Part shown: in pieces, positions 52,373-61,517 of the stretch
Position numbering within the stretch: position 1 is the first letter of the stretch
Layout: every line of letters begins with the position of its first letter
Assembly (NCBI GenBank): GCA_966250325.1
Contig: CBINGY010000015.1
Coordinates: 15,947-79,946 of the forward strand
DNA length: 64,000 nt
Source of the DNA: Jiulongibacter sp966250325
Lineage (GTDB): Bacteria > Bacteroidota > Bacteroidia > Cytophagales > Spirosomataceae
Direction: 5' to 3'
The notes under the pieces: generated by a model
What the model was told of the DNA's origin: nothing
Database searches by the model: none
What the model saw: only the letters and a program-made list of their open reading frames with translations
Translations under genes and position numbers: made by a program

Positions 52373-52849
52373 TTATTGATTCAGAACCGATTCCACCATG
52401 CGGGGTTGGATGAGCATGGTAAGCTGATTACGTTGCCCTGCGGCGGCAAATCCACGCCAGATGGTCTGGTAGTTTTGAGTTTCTACCATTTGAATCAACA
52501 AGGTTTTTCCTTTTGTCTTGATTTTGCCGCTTTCAAGACGATTTATGCCCTGCTTAGAGTATGTATTACCGCTCAGCAATTTTACGCCTTTGGGTAGTTC
52601 CTTCACCATGACCAGTACATCGGGGTTTTCGTTATCGTAGAAATAATTCTTTGATTGCAAATCCTGATGAACAGCCCGGTGTACGGCATCCCAGTTTTCA
52701 GAATCCGGGGTAGACTGAGCAAAGGCATAGCCCGTGAGCTGATCCTGTTTCTTCAGGCCTTCATTGCCGTTAACCTGGTAATTGGCTTTCATACAGCTTG
52801 TCATAAGGAGACCGGCAAGTAAAATTGTGGCTTGTTGTACTAATTTCAT
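52373..52849 (-). CDS. DUF4136 lipoprotein
   Basis: A 158-residue lipoprotein (lipobox LLMTSC) with a body typical of DUF4136: TGYAFAQSTPDSENWDAVHRAVHQDLQSKNYFYDNENPDVLVMV and a beta-rich end. The function is unknown. It is convergent with the ROK kinase gene, and its start is well defined by the ATG at 52849. Confidence 0.78.
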   Translation of the reverse strand: MKLVQQATILLAGLLMTSCMKANYQVNGNEGLKKQDQLTGYAFAQSTPDSENWDAVHRAVHQDLQSKNYFYDNENPDVLVMVKELPKGVKLLSGNTYSKQGINRLESGKIKTKGKTLLIQMVETQNYQTIWRGFAAAGQRNQLTMLIQPRMVESVLNQ

Positions 52850-53079
52850 TTCAATAGGATTGACCAGACAAAGGTCGGGAGAAAATAAAAATAATCCACA
52901 TTAAATTGCATTATTTTGATATTTTTCTTCACAAAACAATGTTTTTTGATAAATGGCAAAATGGCCTTCAGGATCTTCCGCGAGGAGTTATTTCAGAAGA
53001 ATTAAATTTTTTCATCATCTGAAGCAACCGGAAGCGGGATAACTCTCATCTGGGTATCAAAAGCTATAAACAAATACGT

Positions 53080-53781
53080 ATGAAAAAGCTATTTAACACT
53101 TTACTGGCAGCTGCCCTTTTAACCGTTTCGGTAACTGTTTTTGCACAGGATGACTGGGATGATGATTCTGAGCAGAAACATCATCGGGAGTCTGAAAAAA
53201 ACATGTTCAGCAAAAAAGATTTTGGGTTGGTGCTTGGAATCAATTCCTACGATCAGGCCTTAGACATGCCCGATCTCGACACCTGGGCTTCCCGCTACGT
53301 AGCCCTGCAGTGGCGTAGAAATAACCGCCTCATTACCGGCAGACAAGTAGATGTGGCACTGGGTACCGGCCTGGAGCTGGCCTGGAATAATTTCATGATG
53401 CGGCACGATGAACAGTTTTTTGAAGCCGGAGTTGTGAGTGATTTCGAGCTGACCGATGTACCGCTTAAAAAGTCAAAATTGGTGGTAAACCATCTGAATT
53501 TACCCGTGATGCTTCAGTTTGGTTTTAAAGAAAGCAATTTCCGTTTCGGAATAGGAGCTTACGGCGGTATGCGTATCAACAGCTATCAGAAATTTCAGGA
53601 ATACGATGACCTGAAATACAAAGAAAAGGGAGATTATAACCTGCGGAAATTCAATTACGGGCTTATGGCAGAAGCCGGCCGCGGAGATGTACGTCTTTTT
53701 GCCAAATACGACATGAAGACCCTTTTCAATGACACCAACCCCATAAATGCGAATGTACTTACCGTGGGTTTAAGGTTGTAA
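53080..53781 (+). CDS. outer-membrane beta-barrel protein
   Basis: A 233-residue protein with signal peptide (LLTVSVTVFAQ) and a porin-like C-terminal half: alternating strands (YVALQWRRNNRLITG, VNHLNLPVMLQFGFK, FRFGIGAYGGMRI, LMAEAGRGDVRLFAKYDM) ending in NVLTVGLRL, a C-terminal strand of the OMP type. An Asp/Glu-rich linker (DDWDDDSEQ) follows the signal. It has no assigned substrate. The 230-bp upstream gap contains no other clear gene. A terminator follows. Confidence 0.7.
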   Translation: MKKLFNTLLAAALLTVSVTVFAQDDWDDDSEQKHHRESEKNMFSKKDFGLVLGINSYDQALDMPDLDTWASRYVALQWRRNNRLITGRQVDVALGTGLELAWNNFMMRHDEQFFEAGVVSDFELTDVPLKKSKLVVNHLNLPVMLQFGFKESNFRFGIGAYGGMRINSYQKFQEYDDLKYKEKGDYNLRKFNYGLMAEAGRGDVRLFAKYDMKTLFNDTNPINANVLTVGLRL

Positions 53782-53789
53782 GCCAGATT

Positions 53790-53826
53790 ACCCCGAAGGT
53801 TTACGAAAATCTTCGGGGTGTTTTTT
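53790..53826 (+). terminator. intrinsic terminator after the outer-membrane gene
   Basis: 9-bp stem (53790-53798 ACCCCGAAG with 53811-53819 CTTCGGGGT), 12-nt loop, followed by a run of Ts. Confidence 0.85.
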
Positions 53827-54886
53827 AATCAATTTCAAGCACTACTCCCTCGGTAAGCGGATGTGCCACACAAGTAAGCACCCAGCCTTCCTCTTTCTCT
53901 TTTTGAGTGAGGCCTTCGTCTTCATCCATTTTTATTTTACCTGAAGTGCATTTTCCCAGACAGGCCGTGCACATGCCCGCCTGGCAGGAATAGGGCAGGT
54001 CAATATCGAGTTCCAGAGCAGCTTCAAGTATGGTTTGATGAGGCTCTACTTTAAACGTATAATCATCGCCATCGTATTTGACAGTTACTTCCCGGGTCTT
54101 GAGGCCGTCGGTTTCGGGAAGAGGTAATTCTTCACCGAGCATGGGGGTATTGAAGTTTTCACGATGTATCTGCTCAGCAGGCACATTGAACACATCAAAA
54201 ATTTCAAGAACCTCCTGCATCATACCGGCAGGTCCGCAGAGGTAAAATTCTTCGTTTTTCGACCTGAAATGAATATCCAGCTCTTTGAGCATCACCACAA
54301 TATTGGCCTTATTGATACGTCCGCGGTAGCCTGCCCAGGAATCTGTCGGCTTACTGAGAACATGCACTACATTAAGCCTTTGGCGATCGGCCAGCTCCAT
54401 GTCTGTGAGTTTCTTCCAGAAAAGGATACTTTCCACGGTACGGTTTCCGTAGATAAGAGAAACCCGTGATTTCGGTTCCATTTTTAAAACCGATTTCGCG
54501 ATCGATAAAAGTGGCGTGATGCCGCTTCCGGCTCCGATAAGCACAATATGCCGTTCTTTTGAGCTGTCTGGTTCAAAAATGAAATTGCCCATAGGCTCTA
54601 TCACTTCCAGAAAATCGCCTTTTTTGACCTGATCACACAGGTAGTTGGAGACCAGCCCTCCAGGAACTCTCTTAACAGTAACTGCGACGGCGGTATCTGT
54701 ATGCGGAGATGACGACATACTGTAACTTCTTCGCACCTTTTTGCCGTTATCGGCAGGTACGATGAGCGTAATAAACTGCCCGGCTTTGTATTTAATCTGT
54801 TCTGAGAGCGGATGCCAGAATTCTATGGTAATGGCATCTTCTGTTTCTTTAATGACGTCTTTGACCTGTAAAAAATATGTTTTCAT
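53825..54886 (-). CDS. PaaE-like ferredoxin-NADP(H)-type reductase
   Basis: A 353-residue reductase with FAD-binding RRSYSMSSSPHTD (about 52-64), NAD-binding VLIGAGSGITPLLSIAKSVL (about 113-132), and a C-terminal 2Fe-2S ferredoxin domain whose ligands appear as DLPYSCQAGMCTACLGKC plus a late LTCVAHP. The layout matches phenylacetyl-CoA epoxidase reductase PaaE and related oxygenase reductases. No oxygenase genes are adjacent, so its partner may be elsewhere. Confidence 0.85.
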   Translation of the reverse strand: MKTYFLQVKDVIKETEDAITIEFWHPLSEQIKYKAGQFITLIVPADNGKKVRRSYSMSSSPHTDTAVAVTVKRVPGGLVSNYLCDQVKKGDFLEVIEPMGNFIFEPDSSKERHIVLIGAGSGITPLLSIAKSVLKMEPKSRVSLIYGNRTVESILFWKKLTDMELADRQRLNVVHVLSKPTDSWAGYRGRINKANIVVMLKELDIHFRSKNEEFYLCGPAGMMQEVLEIFDVFNVPAEQIHRENFNTPMLGEELPLPETDGLKTREVTVKYDGDDYTFKVEPHQTILEAALELDIDLPYSCQAGMCTACLGKCTSGKIKMDEDEGLTQKEKEEGWVLTCVAHPLTEGVVLEID

Positions 54887-55033
54887 TCAAGGATCTCTTT
54901 GACCTGAGAAGTGGTAAAAGTACTAAACAACACGTATAACAGCAGTATCTGGAAAATGATTTGCTTATGAACCATTCCCGATGAAATCGACTTAGAAAAG
55001 TGTAACTTTCCAACAATTAGAACTTTGCCTTAC

Positions 55034-57373
55034 ATGGCCAGAAAAAAGAAGACCGAAATACAGAAACAAAAGGACGCCATACTTGAATTTTTTAAAACAC
55101 ACACCGGGCGGCCTTACACCTTCACCGACCTTTATAACCATTTCAACGTATATGGATCTGATGACCGTATGTTTTTCAAACTTATTGTGGAAGAGCTCAT
55201 GGATGAGGGAAGACTGAATGCTGCAGGGAGGGGAAAATTCGCATTGGCAGGAGATGCCCCGAAAACCGAAGAAATCACCGGTGTGGTAGATTTTGTAAAT
55301 CCCCGCTTTGCCTTTATCCGCCATGCAGATGGAGAAAAAGATATTTTTATTGAATCGTCAAATCTCGGAGGTGCTGTCGATGGTGACACGGTACAGGTTA
55401 AACTATTGGGCCGTAAAACAGGGAAAGGGGAAAATCCGGAAGGAAGGGTTACCGAAATACTTAAACGTGGTAAGAGCGAACTGGTAGGGAAAATCAAACT
55501 TTACGCCAACTACGCCATCTTAAAGCCAGATAACCGGAAGTTTCATGAAGAGGTGTTCATAGCCAAAAGCAAAATCCATCACGCAGAAACCAATGACCTT
55601 GTAATCATCAAACTCATCGAATATCCTTCTGAATTTCAGCAGGCGACGGGAGAGGTACTGGAAGTGTTGGGAAAATCGGGTGATAATGATGCCGAGATGC
55701 ACGCCATCATGGCGGAATTTGGCCTGCCGGTGAAGTTTCCGGAAGAAGTAGAACAACTTGCAGCGGCCATCCCTGCGGAGATTGAGGCTGCCGAAATCGC
55801 CAGACGACGGGATGTACGGAATATTCTTACATTCACCATTGACCCTCACGACGCCAAAGACTTTGACGATGCCCTCAGTTTTCAGAAGCTGGAAAATGGC
55901 CTCTATGAAATCGGGGTTCATATTGCCGATGTGACGCATTATGTACGGCCGGGCACAGTACTGGAGCAGGAGGCCTTACGCCGGGCTACTTCGGTGTATC
56001 TGGTAGATCGCACCATTCCAATGCTACCCGAAAAACTGTCAAATAATCTTTGCTCGCTCAGACCCAACGAAGACAAACTCGTTTTTTCGGCCATTTTTCA
56101 TCTGGATATCAACGGGAATGTGAAAAATGAGTGGTTTGGGCGGTGTGTAATGCACTCAGAGCGGCGGTATGCGTACGAAGAAGCCCAGGAGATACTGGAA
56201 AGTGAAGAGGAGAATTCGGCAGATACGCCGCAGCTTTATGAAGCCCTGCATACGCTGAATAAAATTGCCAAAAATTTACGGGCAGATCGCTTCAAAAAAG
56301 GAGCCTTTAATTTTGAAACCAATGAAGTAAAATTTCATCTGGATGAGCAGGGCAAACCGCTGGGGGTGTATCAGAAAGTACGAAAAGATGCCCACAAGCT
56401 CATCGAAGAGTTTATGTTGCTGGCCAATAAGAAGGTAGCAGAGTTTGTATTTTTCTCAAAATTTGACCCGAGGGCCGGTAAAAAGAAAAAAGATGCAGAG
56501 GGTAACGAGAACTCGCCTACGATGGTGTACCGGGTACACGAGCCGCCCAATCCTGAAAAACTGGGTACATTCGCCGCTTTTGCTGGCAAGTTGGGTTTCA
56601 AAATTAATATCAGTTCGCAAAGTGCCCTTTCCAATTCTCTCAATAACCTGATGTTTGAAATAGAAGGCACTCCCATGCAGAATGTACTGGAGTCGCTGGC
56701 GGTGCGTACCATGTCAAAAGCCATTTACAGCACCTCGCCCATGGGCCATTTCGGACTCGCCTTTGAGCATTACAGTCACTTTACTTCACCCATTCGCCGG
56801 TATCCCGATATGATGGCTCATCGCATGCTGCAGCATTATCTGGATGGAGGCAAAAGTCTGAATAAGGAAGATTACGAAGCAAAATGTAAGCATTCCTCTG
56901 ATCAGGAAAAACTGGCAGCCGAGGCCGAGCGTGCCTCTATCAAATACAAGCAGGTGGAGTATATGAGTTATCAGGATCGCGGCACAGTGTACGATGGTGT
57001 GGTGACCGGCGTAACCGACTTCGGGCTTTTTGTGGAAATGGCGGATACGGCCTGTGAAGGATTAGTACGACTGGCCGATCTGAGTGACGATTATTACGAT
57101 TACGATGCCGATAATTACCGGGTGATTGGTCAAAGAAACGGCCGGATTATCGGGTTTGGAGACGCTGTAAAAGTGAGTATTAAAGGTACCGATCTGCAGA
57201 ACCGGAGCATCGATCTGGAGCTCATTGAAGCTGGCGGAAAGGTGATTCCTTCTATGGAAAAAGGCCTTTCACAGGGGCGTGGAGGCGGAGGAAGGAGGTC
57301 CAAGCCGCGATCTGCCAAAAGCAATAAGGTGATTCCACCTAAACGCGGGAAAAAGGGGAATAGGAGGAGGTAA
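55034..57373 (+). CDS. rnr: ribonuclease R
   Basis: A 3'-5' exoribonuclease that degrades structured RNA. The 779-residue product has an N-terminal helical/HTH segment, cold-shock domains, the RNB catalytic domain (ILTFTIDPHDAKDFDDALSF with the metal-binding aspartates, then LPEKLSNNLCSLRPNEDKLVFS, SPIRRYPDMMAHRML) and an S1 domain near the end (YDGVVTGVTDFGLFVEM), then a basic tail. The start is at the ATG at 55034 because MARKKKTE is the expected basic beginning. Confidence 0.94.
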   Translation: MARKKKTEIQKQKDAILEFFKTHTGRPYTFTDLYNHFNVYGSDDRMFFKLIVEELMDEGRLNAAGRGKFALAGDAPKTEEITGVVDFVNPRFAFIRHADGEKDIFIESSNLGGAVDGDTVQVKLLGRKTGKGENPEGRVTEILKRGKSELVGKIKLYANYAILKPDNRKFHEEVFIAKSKIHHAETNDLVIIKLIEYPSEFQQATGEVLEVLGKSGDNDAEMHAIMAEFGLPVKFPEEVEQLAAAIPAEIEAAEIARRRDVRNILTFTIDPHDAKDFDDALSFQKLENGLYEIGVHIADVTHYVRPGTVLEQEALRRATSVYLVDRTIPMLPEKLSNNLCSLRPNEDKLVFSAIFHLDINGNVKNEWFGRCVMHSERRYAYEEAQEILESEEENSADTPQLYEALHTLNKIAKNLRADRFKKGAFNFETNEVKFHLDEQGKPLGVYQKVRKDAHKLIEEFMLLANKKVAEFVFFSKFDPRAGKKKKDAEGNENSPTMVYRVHEPPNPEKLGTFAAFAGKLGFKINISSQSALSNSLNNLMFEIEGTPMQNVLESLAVRTMSKAIYSTSPMGHFGLAFEHYSHFTSPIRRYPDMMAHRMLQHYLDGGKSLNKEDYEAKCKHSSDQEKLAAEAERASIKYKQVEYMSYQDRGTVYDGVVTGVTDFGLFVEMADTACEGLVRLADLSDDYYDYDADNYRVIGQRNGRIIGFGDAVKVSIKGTDLQNRSIDLELIEAGGKVIPSMEKGLSQGRGGGGRRSKPRSAKSNKVIPPKRGKKGNRRR

Positions 57374-57431
57374 GGATTTAATCCATACAAAACGCGGAGG
57401 ACTAAAATTCGAAGTGGTTTGGTGTGATTAA

Positions 57432-58418
57432 TCACATCCGCTTCACACTCTCGTGTTCAAAGGTCATTTTGCCTTCTTCTGAGTATTCTCTGAGTACAAT
57501 GGGTTCGGCGGGGTCATAGCAGTCTTTGGGGTACTGAATTTCTTTTTTTCTGCGGTTGCCCGAATCATAGTATTCCACCCAGCGACCCACTTTTACGCCA
57601 TTATCGTAGAGCCCTTCTTCTGCCAGTGTGCCTGCTTCATGAAACCGGTAATATTGACCTGTCATTTTTCCGTACTGGTAAGGAATCACCTCCCTGATTT
57701 TGGAGCTGTCGGCATCGTAATACGAGATTTGAGCATCATCCAGAAACCCGCGGTTATAGGTAACCTTATCCAGCAGAATGAAGTCGTTGTCATACGTAAC
57801 CCAGCGGCCATCCAGCGTGCCCAGGTAATAGTATCCTTCTTTTACCAAGGTTTCTCCACGGTATTCCCGGTAAGGCCCGTGCATGAGGTGGTTGGTGTTA
57901 TGATCGCGGGATACGGCCTCCACAATACGGCGGGTGCGTTCATCGTACCAGAAGACCGAGCGGGCATATTGACCGGGAGATTTGAAGTCTTTCAGTGTAT
58001 AAAACTCCATATACTGCATGTGGCTGCCTGAACCCCGGCGGTAAATTTGTTTCTCTACAGCCAGACCCTCATACGTTTTTCCATCGAATAACTGCTCCTT
58101 TGCTTCCTTGACCCGTTTCTTTACTTTTTTAGCCTGAGCTCGCAACTCTTTCCCCTTTTCGTTAAAAGTGGATTTGGTTTCAGCAATTTGCTTTTTGGCG
58201 TCTTCCAGTGATTTTATTTCACCCTTGGGAGTGTTTACTGAGGCGGATGGCAGCGTTACATCTACGGGCAGCATGTCTTCAATACGCTGCTCCAGGGTCA
58301 TGTCTTTGCGTTCGGCTTTCCTCTGAGCTTTGGTTTTGGCCGTAGGCACCGGCTGCTGCGACCAGAGAAACGGCGAATAAAGAAGGATTAAAGAAGCGAT
58401 AACAAATTTCAATTTCAT
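57432..58418 (-). CDS. secreted MORN-like repeat protein (YwqK-like)
   Basis: A 328-residue exported protein: signal peptide (KFVIASLILLYSPFLWSQ), a lysine/alanine-rich coiled-coil-like segment (residues about 75-115) and a C-terminal run of YwqK/MORN-like blades (YREYRGETLVKEGYYYLGTLDGRWVTYDNDF; YRFHEAGTLAEEGLYDNGVKVGRWVEYYDSGNRRKKEIQYP). Such repeats are found in toxin-immunity proteins and surface proteins; no partner toxin is adjacent. An ORF start at 58493 is excluded because the promoter's -7 box lies there. Confidence 0.7.
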   Translation of the reverse strand: MKLKFVIASLILLYSPFLWSQQPVPTAKTKAQRKAERKDMTLEQRIEDMLPVDVTLPSASVNTPKGEIKSLEDAKKQIAETKSTFNEKGKELRAQAKKVKKRVKEAKEQLFDGKTYEGLAVEKQIYRRGSGSHMQYMEFYTLKDFKSPGQYARSVFWYDERTRRIVEAVSRDHNTNHLMHGPYREYRGETLVKEGYYYLGTLDGRWVTYDNDFILLDKVTYNRGFLDDAQISYYDADSSKIREVIPYQYGKMTGQYYRFHEAGTLAEEGLYDNGVKVGRWVEYYDSGNRRKKEIQYPKDCYDPAEPIVLREYSEEGKMTFEHESVKRM

Positions 58419-58490
58419 TTGTGGCTGATGTACCGTACTTTTGGTCTTCAAATTATCTGCCATTCCGGCGGGCAGATACCCCAGAAACGT

Positions 58491-58498
58491 CAAAAATA
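58491..58498 (-). promoter_or_regulatory. -7 promoter box for the MORN-like gene
   Basis: On the minus strand this reads TATTTTTG, an exact match to TAnnTTTG, implying a start near 58484 and a leader of about 66 nt before the ATG at 58418. Confidence 0.5.
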
Positions 58499-58506
58499 GC
58501 TAAAAA

Positions 58507-59445
58507 TTGGAAAAAGAAGCCAAAATCTATGTAGCCGGCCATCGCGGAATGGTAGGCTCTGCCATTTTAAGGAAACTGAAAAAGGAGGGTTATACCCAAA
58601 TTATCACACGCAACTCCAAAGAGCTTGATCTCAGAGATCAGATAGCCACGCACTCGTTTCTTCAGGAAGAGAAGCCAGATTATGTATTTCTGGCAGCGGC
58701 CAAAGTGGGCGGTATTGTGGCGAATAATACGTATCGGGCAGATTTCCTCTATGAAAACCTTCAGATTCAGAATAACGTGATCCACGGAGCGTATTTACAC
58801 GGAGTAAAAAAGCTCATGTTTCTGGGTTCTTCCTGCATCTATCCCAAACTGGCCCCGCAGCCGTTGAAAGAAGATTACCTGCTCACCGGACTCCTGGAAC
58901 CTACCAATGAGCCCTACGCCATCGCCAAAATAGCCGGCATAAAAATGTGCGAAGCATACCGGGATCAGTATGGCTGTAATTTCATTTCGGTGATGCCTAC
59001 CAATTTATACGGGCCAAACGACAATTATGATCTGCAAAACTCGCATGTGCTACCTGCGATGATCCGAAAATTTCATGAAGCCAAAACCGAAGGAAAACCC
59101 TCGGTAGAACTTTGGGGTACCGGCACGCCCATGCGGGAGTTTCTTCATGCCGATGACCTGGCGGAAGCCTGCTTTTATCTGATGGAAAATTACAACGAAT
59201 CTCAGCTGGTCAATATAGGTACGGGCGTAGACGTTACCATCAAAGAACTGGCAGAGACCATTCAGAAAACAGTAGGTTATGAAGGCCAAATAAACTGGAA
59301 CACCGATAAGCCTGATGGCACACCACGCAAACTCATGGATGTGTCAAAACTTCACGCCCTGGGCTGGAAACACCGCATTGGCCTGGAAGAGGGAATAAGG
59401 CTGGTGTATGAAGATTTTAAGAATCACATAGTTCGTAAAATGTAA
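58507..59445 (+). CDS. fcl: GDP-L-fucose synthase
   Basis: Epimerase/reductase that converts GDP-4-keto-6-deoxymannose to GDP-L-fucose for surface polysaccharides. The 312-residue product has the Rossmann start IYVAGHRGMVGSAI, GSSCIYPK (catalytic Ser region), YAIAKIAGIKMCEAYR (the YxxxK pair) and LWGTGTPMREFLHADDLAEAC. The stop TAA lies immediately upstream of a TTG at 58507 with no ATG before the nucleotide fold, so TTG is the true start codon. GDP-mannose for the pathway could come from manC at 36.5 kb. Confidence 0.93.
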   Translation: MEKEAKIYVAGHRGMVGSAILRKLKKEGYTQIITRNSKELDLRDQIATHSFLQEEKPDYVFLAAAKVGGIVANNTYRADFLYENLQIQNNVIHGAYLHGVKKLMFLGSSCIYPKLAPQPLKEDYLLTGLLEPTNEPYAIAKIAGIKMCEAYRDQYGCNFISVMPTNLYGPNDNYDLQNSHVLPAMIRKFHEAKTEGKPSVELWGTGTPMREFLHADDLAEACFYLMENYNESQLVNIGTGVDVTIKELAETIQKTVGYEGQINWNTDKPDGTPRKLMDVSKLHALGWKHRIGLEEGIRLVYEDFKNHIVRKM

Positions 59446-59451
59446 GGGGCG

Positions 59452-60147
59452 TTGAAAAAGGCGTTTAAAAAATATATGAGCATTCCGGTGCTTACATCGA
59501 TGGTGCTTATTGTAGTACCCTTGATTGCTACTTCTTTTCTTAGCATTTACTTTATTCAGAACGACGCCTATTTTTCATCCTTTTCTACGGCAGAGTGGCT
59601 GGGTTTTTCCCTGCTGGGAATTTTCTCACAGGCACTCGCTCTCACGCCACCTACCTTTGTGGCTCTGGTGCTGAGCTATTTCTGGGGCTGGAAAACCCTT
59701 CCGGTACTTTTTGCCATTAATATGGGTTCTATTTATCTGGTTAACCGGGTCACGCGAATGCTCGATCATCAGCGTTTTATTGGCTTTCTCACAGAAAACA
59801 AAAAGGCCAGTCAACTCATGGCCAGTATTCAGCAGGAGGAGCTTAAGATAATCACGCTGGCCAAACTCTCGCCAGTGCTGCCGTTTACGTTTACGAATTT
59901 CGTTTTTACACTCTCGGGAGCAAAGCTTCGCAATATCCTTTTAGGAGGTTTTCTGGGCATGATTCCACGGACGGTGATGTCTGTCTGGGCCGGCACGCAA
60001 GCAAAAGAAATACGCCGATTGCTGGAAGACCCTAACCGAGATAACACGCAACAGATGGTGGTGATAGCCTTAATCTTAATCTCTGCTTTTGGATTAATCT
60101 ATGTGATAAACCGGGCCGTAAAGCGGGTTTCAGATTCAAAAAGGTAG
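59452..60147 (+). CDS. VTT-domain (TVP38/TMEM64-like) membrane protein
   Basis: A 231-residue inner-membrane protein with about five hydrophobic segments, including the conserved re-entrant region (LAKLSPVLPFTFTNFVFTLSG) and GGFLGMIPRTVMSVWAGTQA, of the DedA/VTT superfamily. The transported lipid or role is not known. It starts at TTG (59452) just after fcl, with an alternative ATG at 59476. Its stop codon is the first three bases of the left direct repeat around the ATPase. Confidence 0.82.
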   Translation: MKKAFKKYMSIPVLTSMVLIVVPLIATSFLSIYFIQNDAYFSSFSTAEWLGFSLLGIFSQALALTPPTFVALVLSYFWGWKTLPVLFAINMGSIYLVNRVTRMLDHQRFIGFLTENKKASQLMASIQQEELKIITLAKLSPVLPFTFTNFVFTLSGAKLRNILLGGFLGMIPRTVMSVWAGTQAKEIRRLLEDPNRDNTQQMVVIALILISAFGLIYVINRAVKRVSDSKR

Positions 60148-60205
60148 ATTTTATGGAATGAAATCCACAAAAATTATATATTTTATGGAATATATTCCTT
60201 AAAAT
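60145..60205. repeat. left copy of the 47-bp direct repeat flanking the AAA ATPase
   Basis: Positions 60145-60191 match 61441-61487 at 45 of 47 bases, in the same orientation, and similarity continues in part to 60205. The unit contains two TTTTATGGAAT boxes. The second is followed by a near-complement (TATTCCTTAAAAT), forming a palindrome with one T-T mismatch. The repeat begins exactly at the TAG stop of the VTT gene. Confidence 0.88.
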
Positions 60206-60276
60206 TTGGTTCTTTTCAGGACATATCCGGATTAAAAGTAGGTGGTTGTAAACCCCTAAACCGCTTACTGTACAAT

Positions 60277-61413
60277 TTAATAGGGATAGTTGATCAGCCA
60301 GTTCATGTAATTGTCTTTATGGATTGTTTCGGTCAATTCGGGATTATAAATGTCAATAAAGTTCTTCGGATACCTCTTTTTGGCTTTCGGGTTCCATTTG
60401 AACTCATATCCGTACACTTTCCCGTCAATCACTTCAACGTAATCAATTTCTGCCTGTAGGCTGTTTCGCCAGAAGTAGGTTTTGCCGAAAAAACCATGAT
60501 AATCAAGTAGTTTTTTACGCTCAGAAATTAAGTAATTTTCCCAAAGAGCTCCTATGTCTTGTCTACCTTCTGGAGGGGCGAAATTGCCGGTAAGGGCATT
60601 AAGCACGCCATTGTCATAGAAATAAATTTTGCTCTTACTGTTCAACTCGTTCCTTTCATTTCTGCTAAGCACAGGTAACCTGAAAACCACAAAAATCTGC
60701 TCCAACAGATACATGTAATTATCTACTGTTTTGACATCTACACCCACCAGTCTGGAGATTTCATTTAAAGAAACCTCACCACCAACCTGGTAGGCCAAAG
60801 CCTGTAAAATACGTTGCAATGCCTGGGGCTTTTGAATCCCGGATAAGGCCAGTACATCTTTATATAAGTAGCTATTGCTCAAAAGCCTTATCAGATCAAC
60901 CGCATCTGATGGGTTTGAAACCACATCGGGGTATCCGCCAAAAATGAGGTTAAATGGCATCTTCCGCATGGCTTCTGCCATTCCATCTGTTTGTACAATT
61001 TCTGAGAAACCCACAGGATAGAGCAAAAATTCCCATTTTCTGCCCGTTAAAGGCTCTTGCGTTTTATTGGCAATATCAAAGGATGATGACCCCGTGAGAA
61101 TAAATTGGATTCCTGTTTGAAGATCAATTAACTGCTTAATAAGGATACCAATATCCTGAATCATCTGAGCCTCATCCAGAATAACCACTTTGGCAGAGCC
61201 AAAAGAAGCCCTCAGATTCGCCATATTTTGCTGAGACCAAAGATTTCGGGTAATTAAATCGTCCGCATTAAAGTATTCAAATGGTAGAGCAAGATCCTTG
61301 GCAAGTTGCCTCACCAGGGTGGTCTTGCCCACCTGCCTGGAACCATAAAGGATAATGGCCTTTTTGAAATCCACCCGCTTTTTAAGCCGATCCAGCAAAA
61401 CTCTTGTATACAT
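60277..61413 (-). CDS. AAA ATPase with DUF4143 C-terminal domain
   Basis: A 378-residue ATPase of the AAA_14/DUF4143 group: Walker A YGSRQVGKTT (about 23-32), Walker B KVVILDEAQMI, a sensor-like LTGSSSF, a winged-helix-like EISRLVGVDVKTVDNYMYLLEQIFVV and a C-terminal DUF4143 with a nuclease-like fold (EIDYVEVIDGKVYGYEFKWNPK, where the E..D and K spacing is reminiscent of the PD-(D/E)xK pattern). Function of the family is not established. It is flanked by two 47-bp direct repeats and has a promoter at its right end. Confidence 0.85.
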   Translation of the reverse strand: MYTRVLLDRLKKRVDFKKAIILYGSRQVGKTTLVRQLAKDLALPFEYFNADDLITRNLWSQQNMANLRASFGSAKVVILDEAQMIQDIGILIKQLIDLQTGIQFILTGSSSFDIANKTQEPLTGRKWEFLLYPVGFSEIVQTDGMAEAMRKMPFNLIFGGYPDVVSNPSDAVDLIRLLSNSYLYKDVLALSGIQKPQALQRILQALAYQVGGEVSLNEISRLVGVDVKTVDNYMYLLEQIFVVFRLPVLSRNERNELNSKSKIYFYDNGVLNALTGNFAPPEGRQDIGALWENYLISERKKLLDYHGFFGKTYFWRNSLQAEIDYVEVIDGKVYGYEFKWNPKAKKRYPKNFIDIYNPELTETIHKDNYMNWLINYPY

Positions 61414-61432
61414 AATACATCGTATTTGTATT

Positions 61433-61467
61433 CAAATATATAGATTTTATGGAATGAAATCCACAAA
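61433..61467 (-). promoter_or_regulatory. promoter of the AAA ATPase inside the right repeat
   Basis: On the minus strand TTTG (61467-61464) and TATATTTG (61440-61433) are 23 nt apart, a full consensus match. The -33 element lies within the direct repeat and the -7 box abuts it, so the TTTTATGGAAT boxes could act as operators for the ATPase. The leader is about 12-15 nt. Confidence 0.65.
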
Positions 61468-61501
61468 AAAAATATATTTTATGGAATTGACTCCATAAAA
61501 T
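61441..61501. repeat. right copy of the 47-bp direct repeat flanking the AAA ATPase
   Basis: Matches the left copy at 45 of 47 bases over 61441-61487 and continues with partial similarity to 61501. Here the second box and its complement (ATTTTATGGA ... TCCATAAAAT) form a perfect 10-bp inverted repeat with a 6-nt spacer. It covers the ATPase promoter's -33 region. Confidence 0.88.
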
Positions 61502-61517
61502 TGACATATGAGGGATG

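Noticed and set aside
60145..61501. Terminal inverted repeats of a classical insertion sequence around the ATPase
   Set aside because: The repeats are direct, not inverted, and no transposase catalytic motif is present, so this is not called an insertion sequence.
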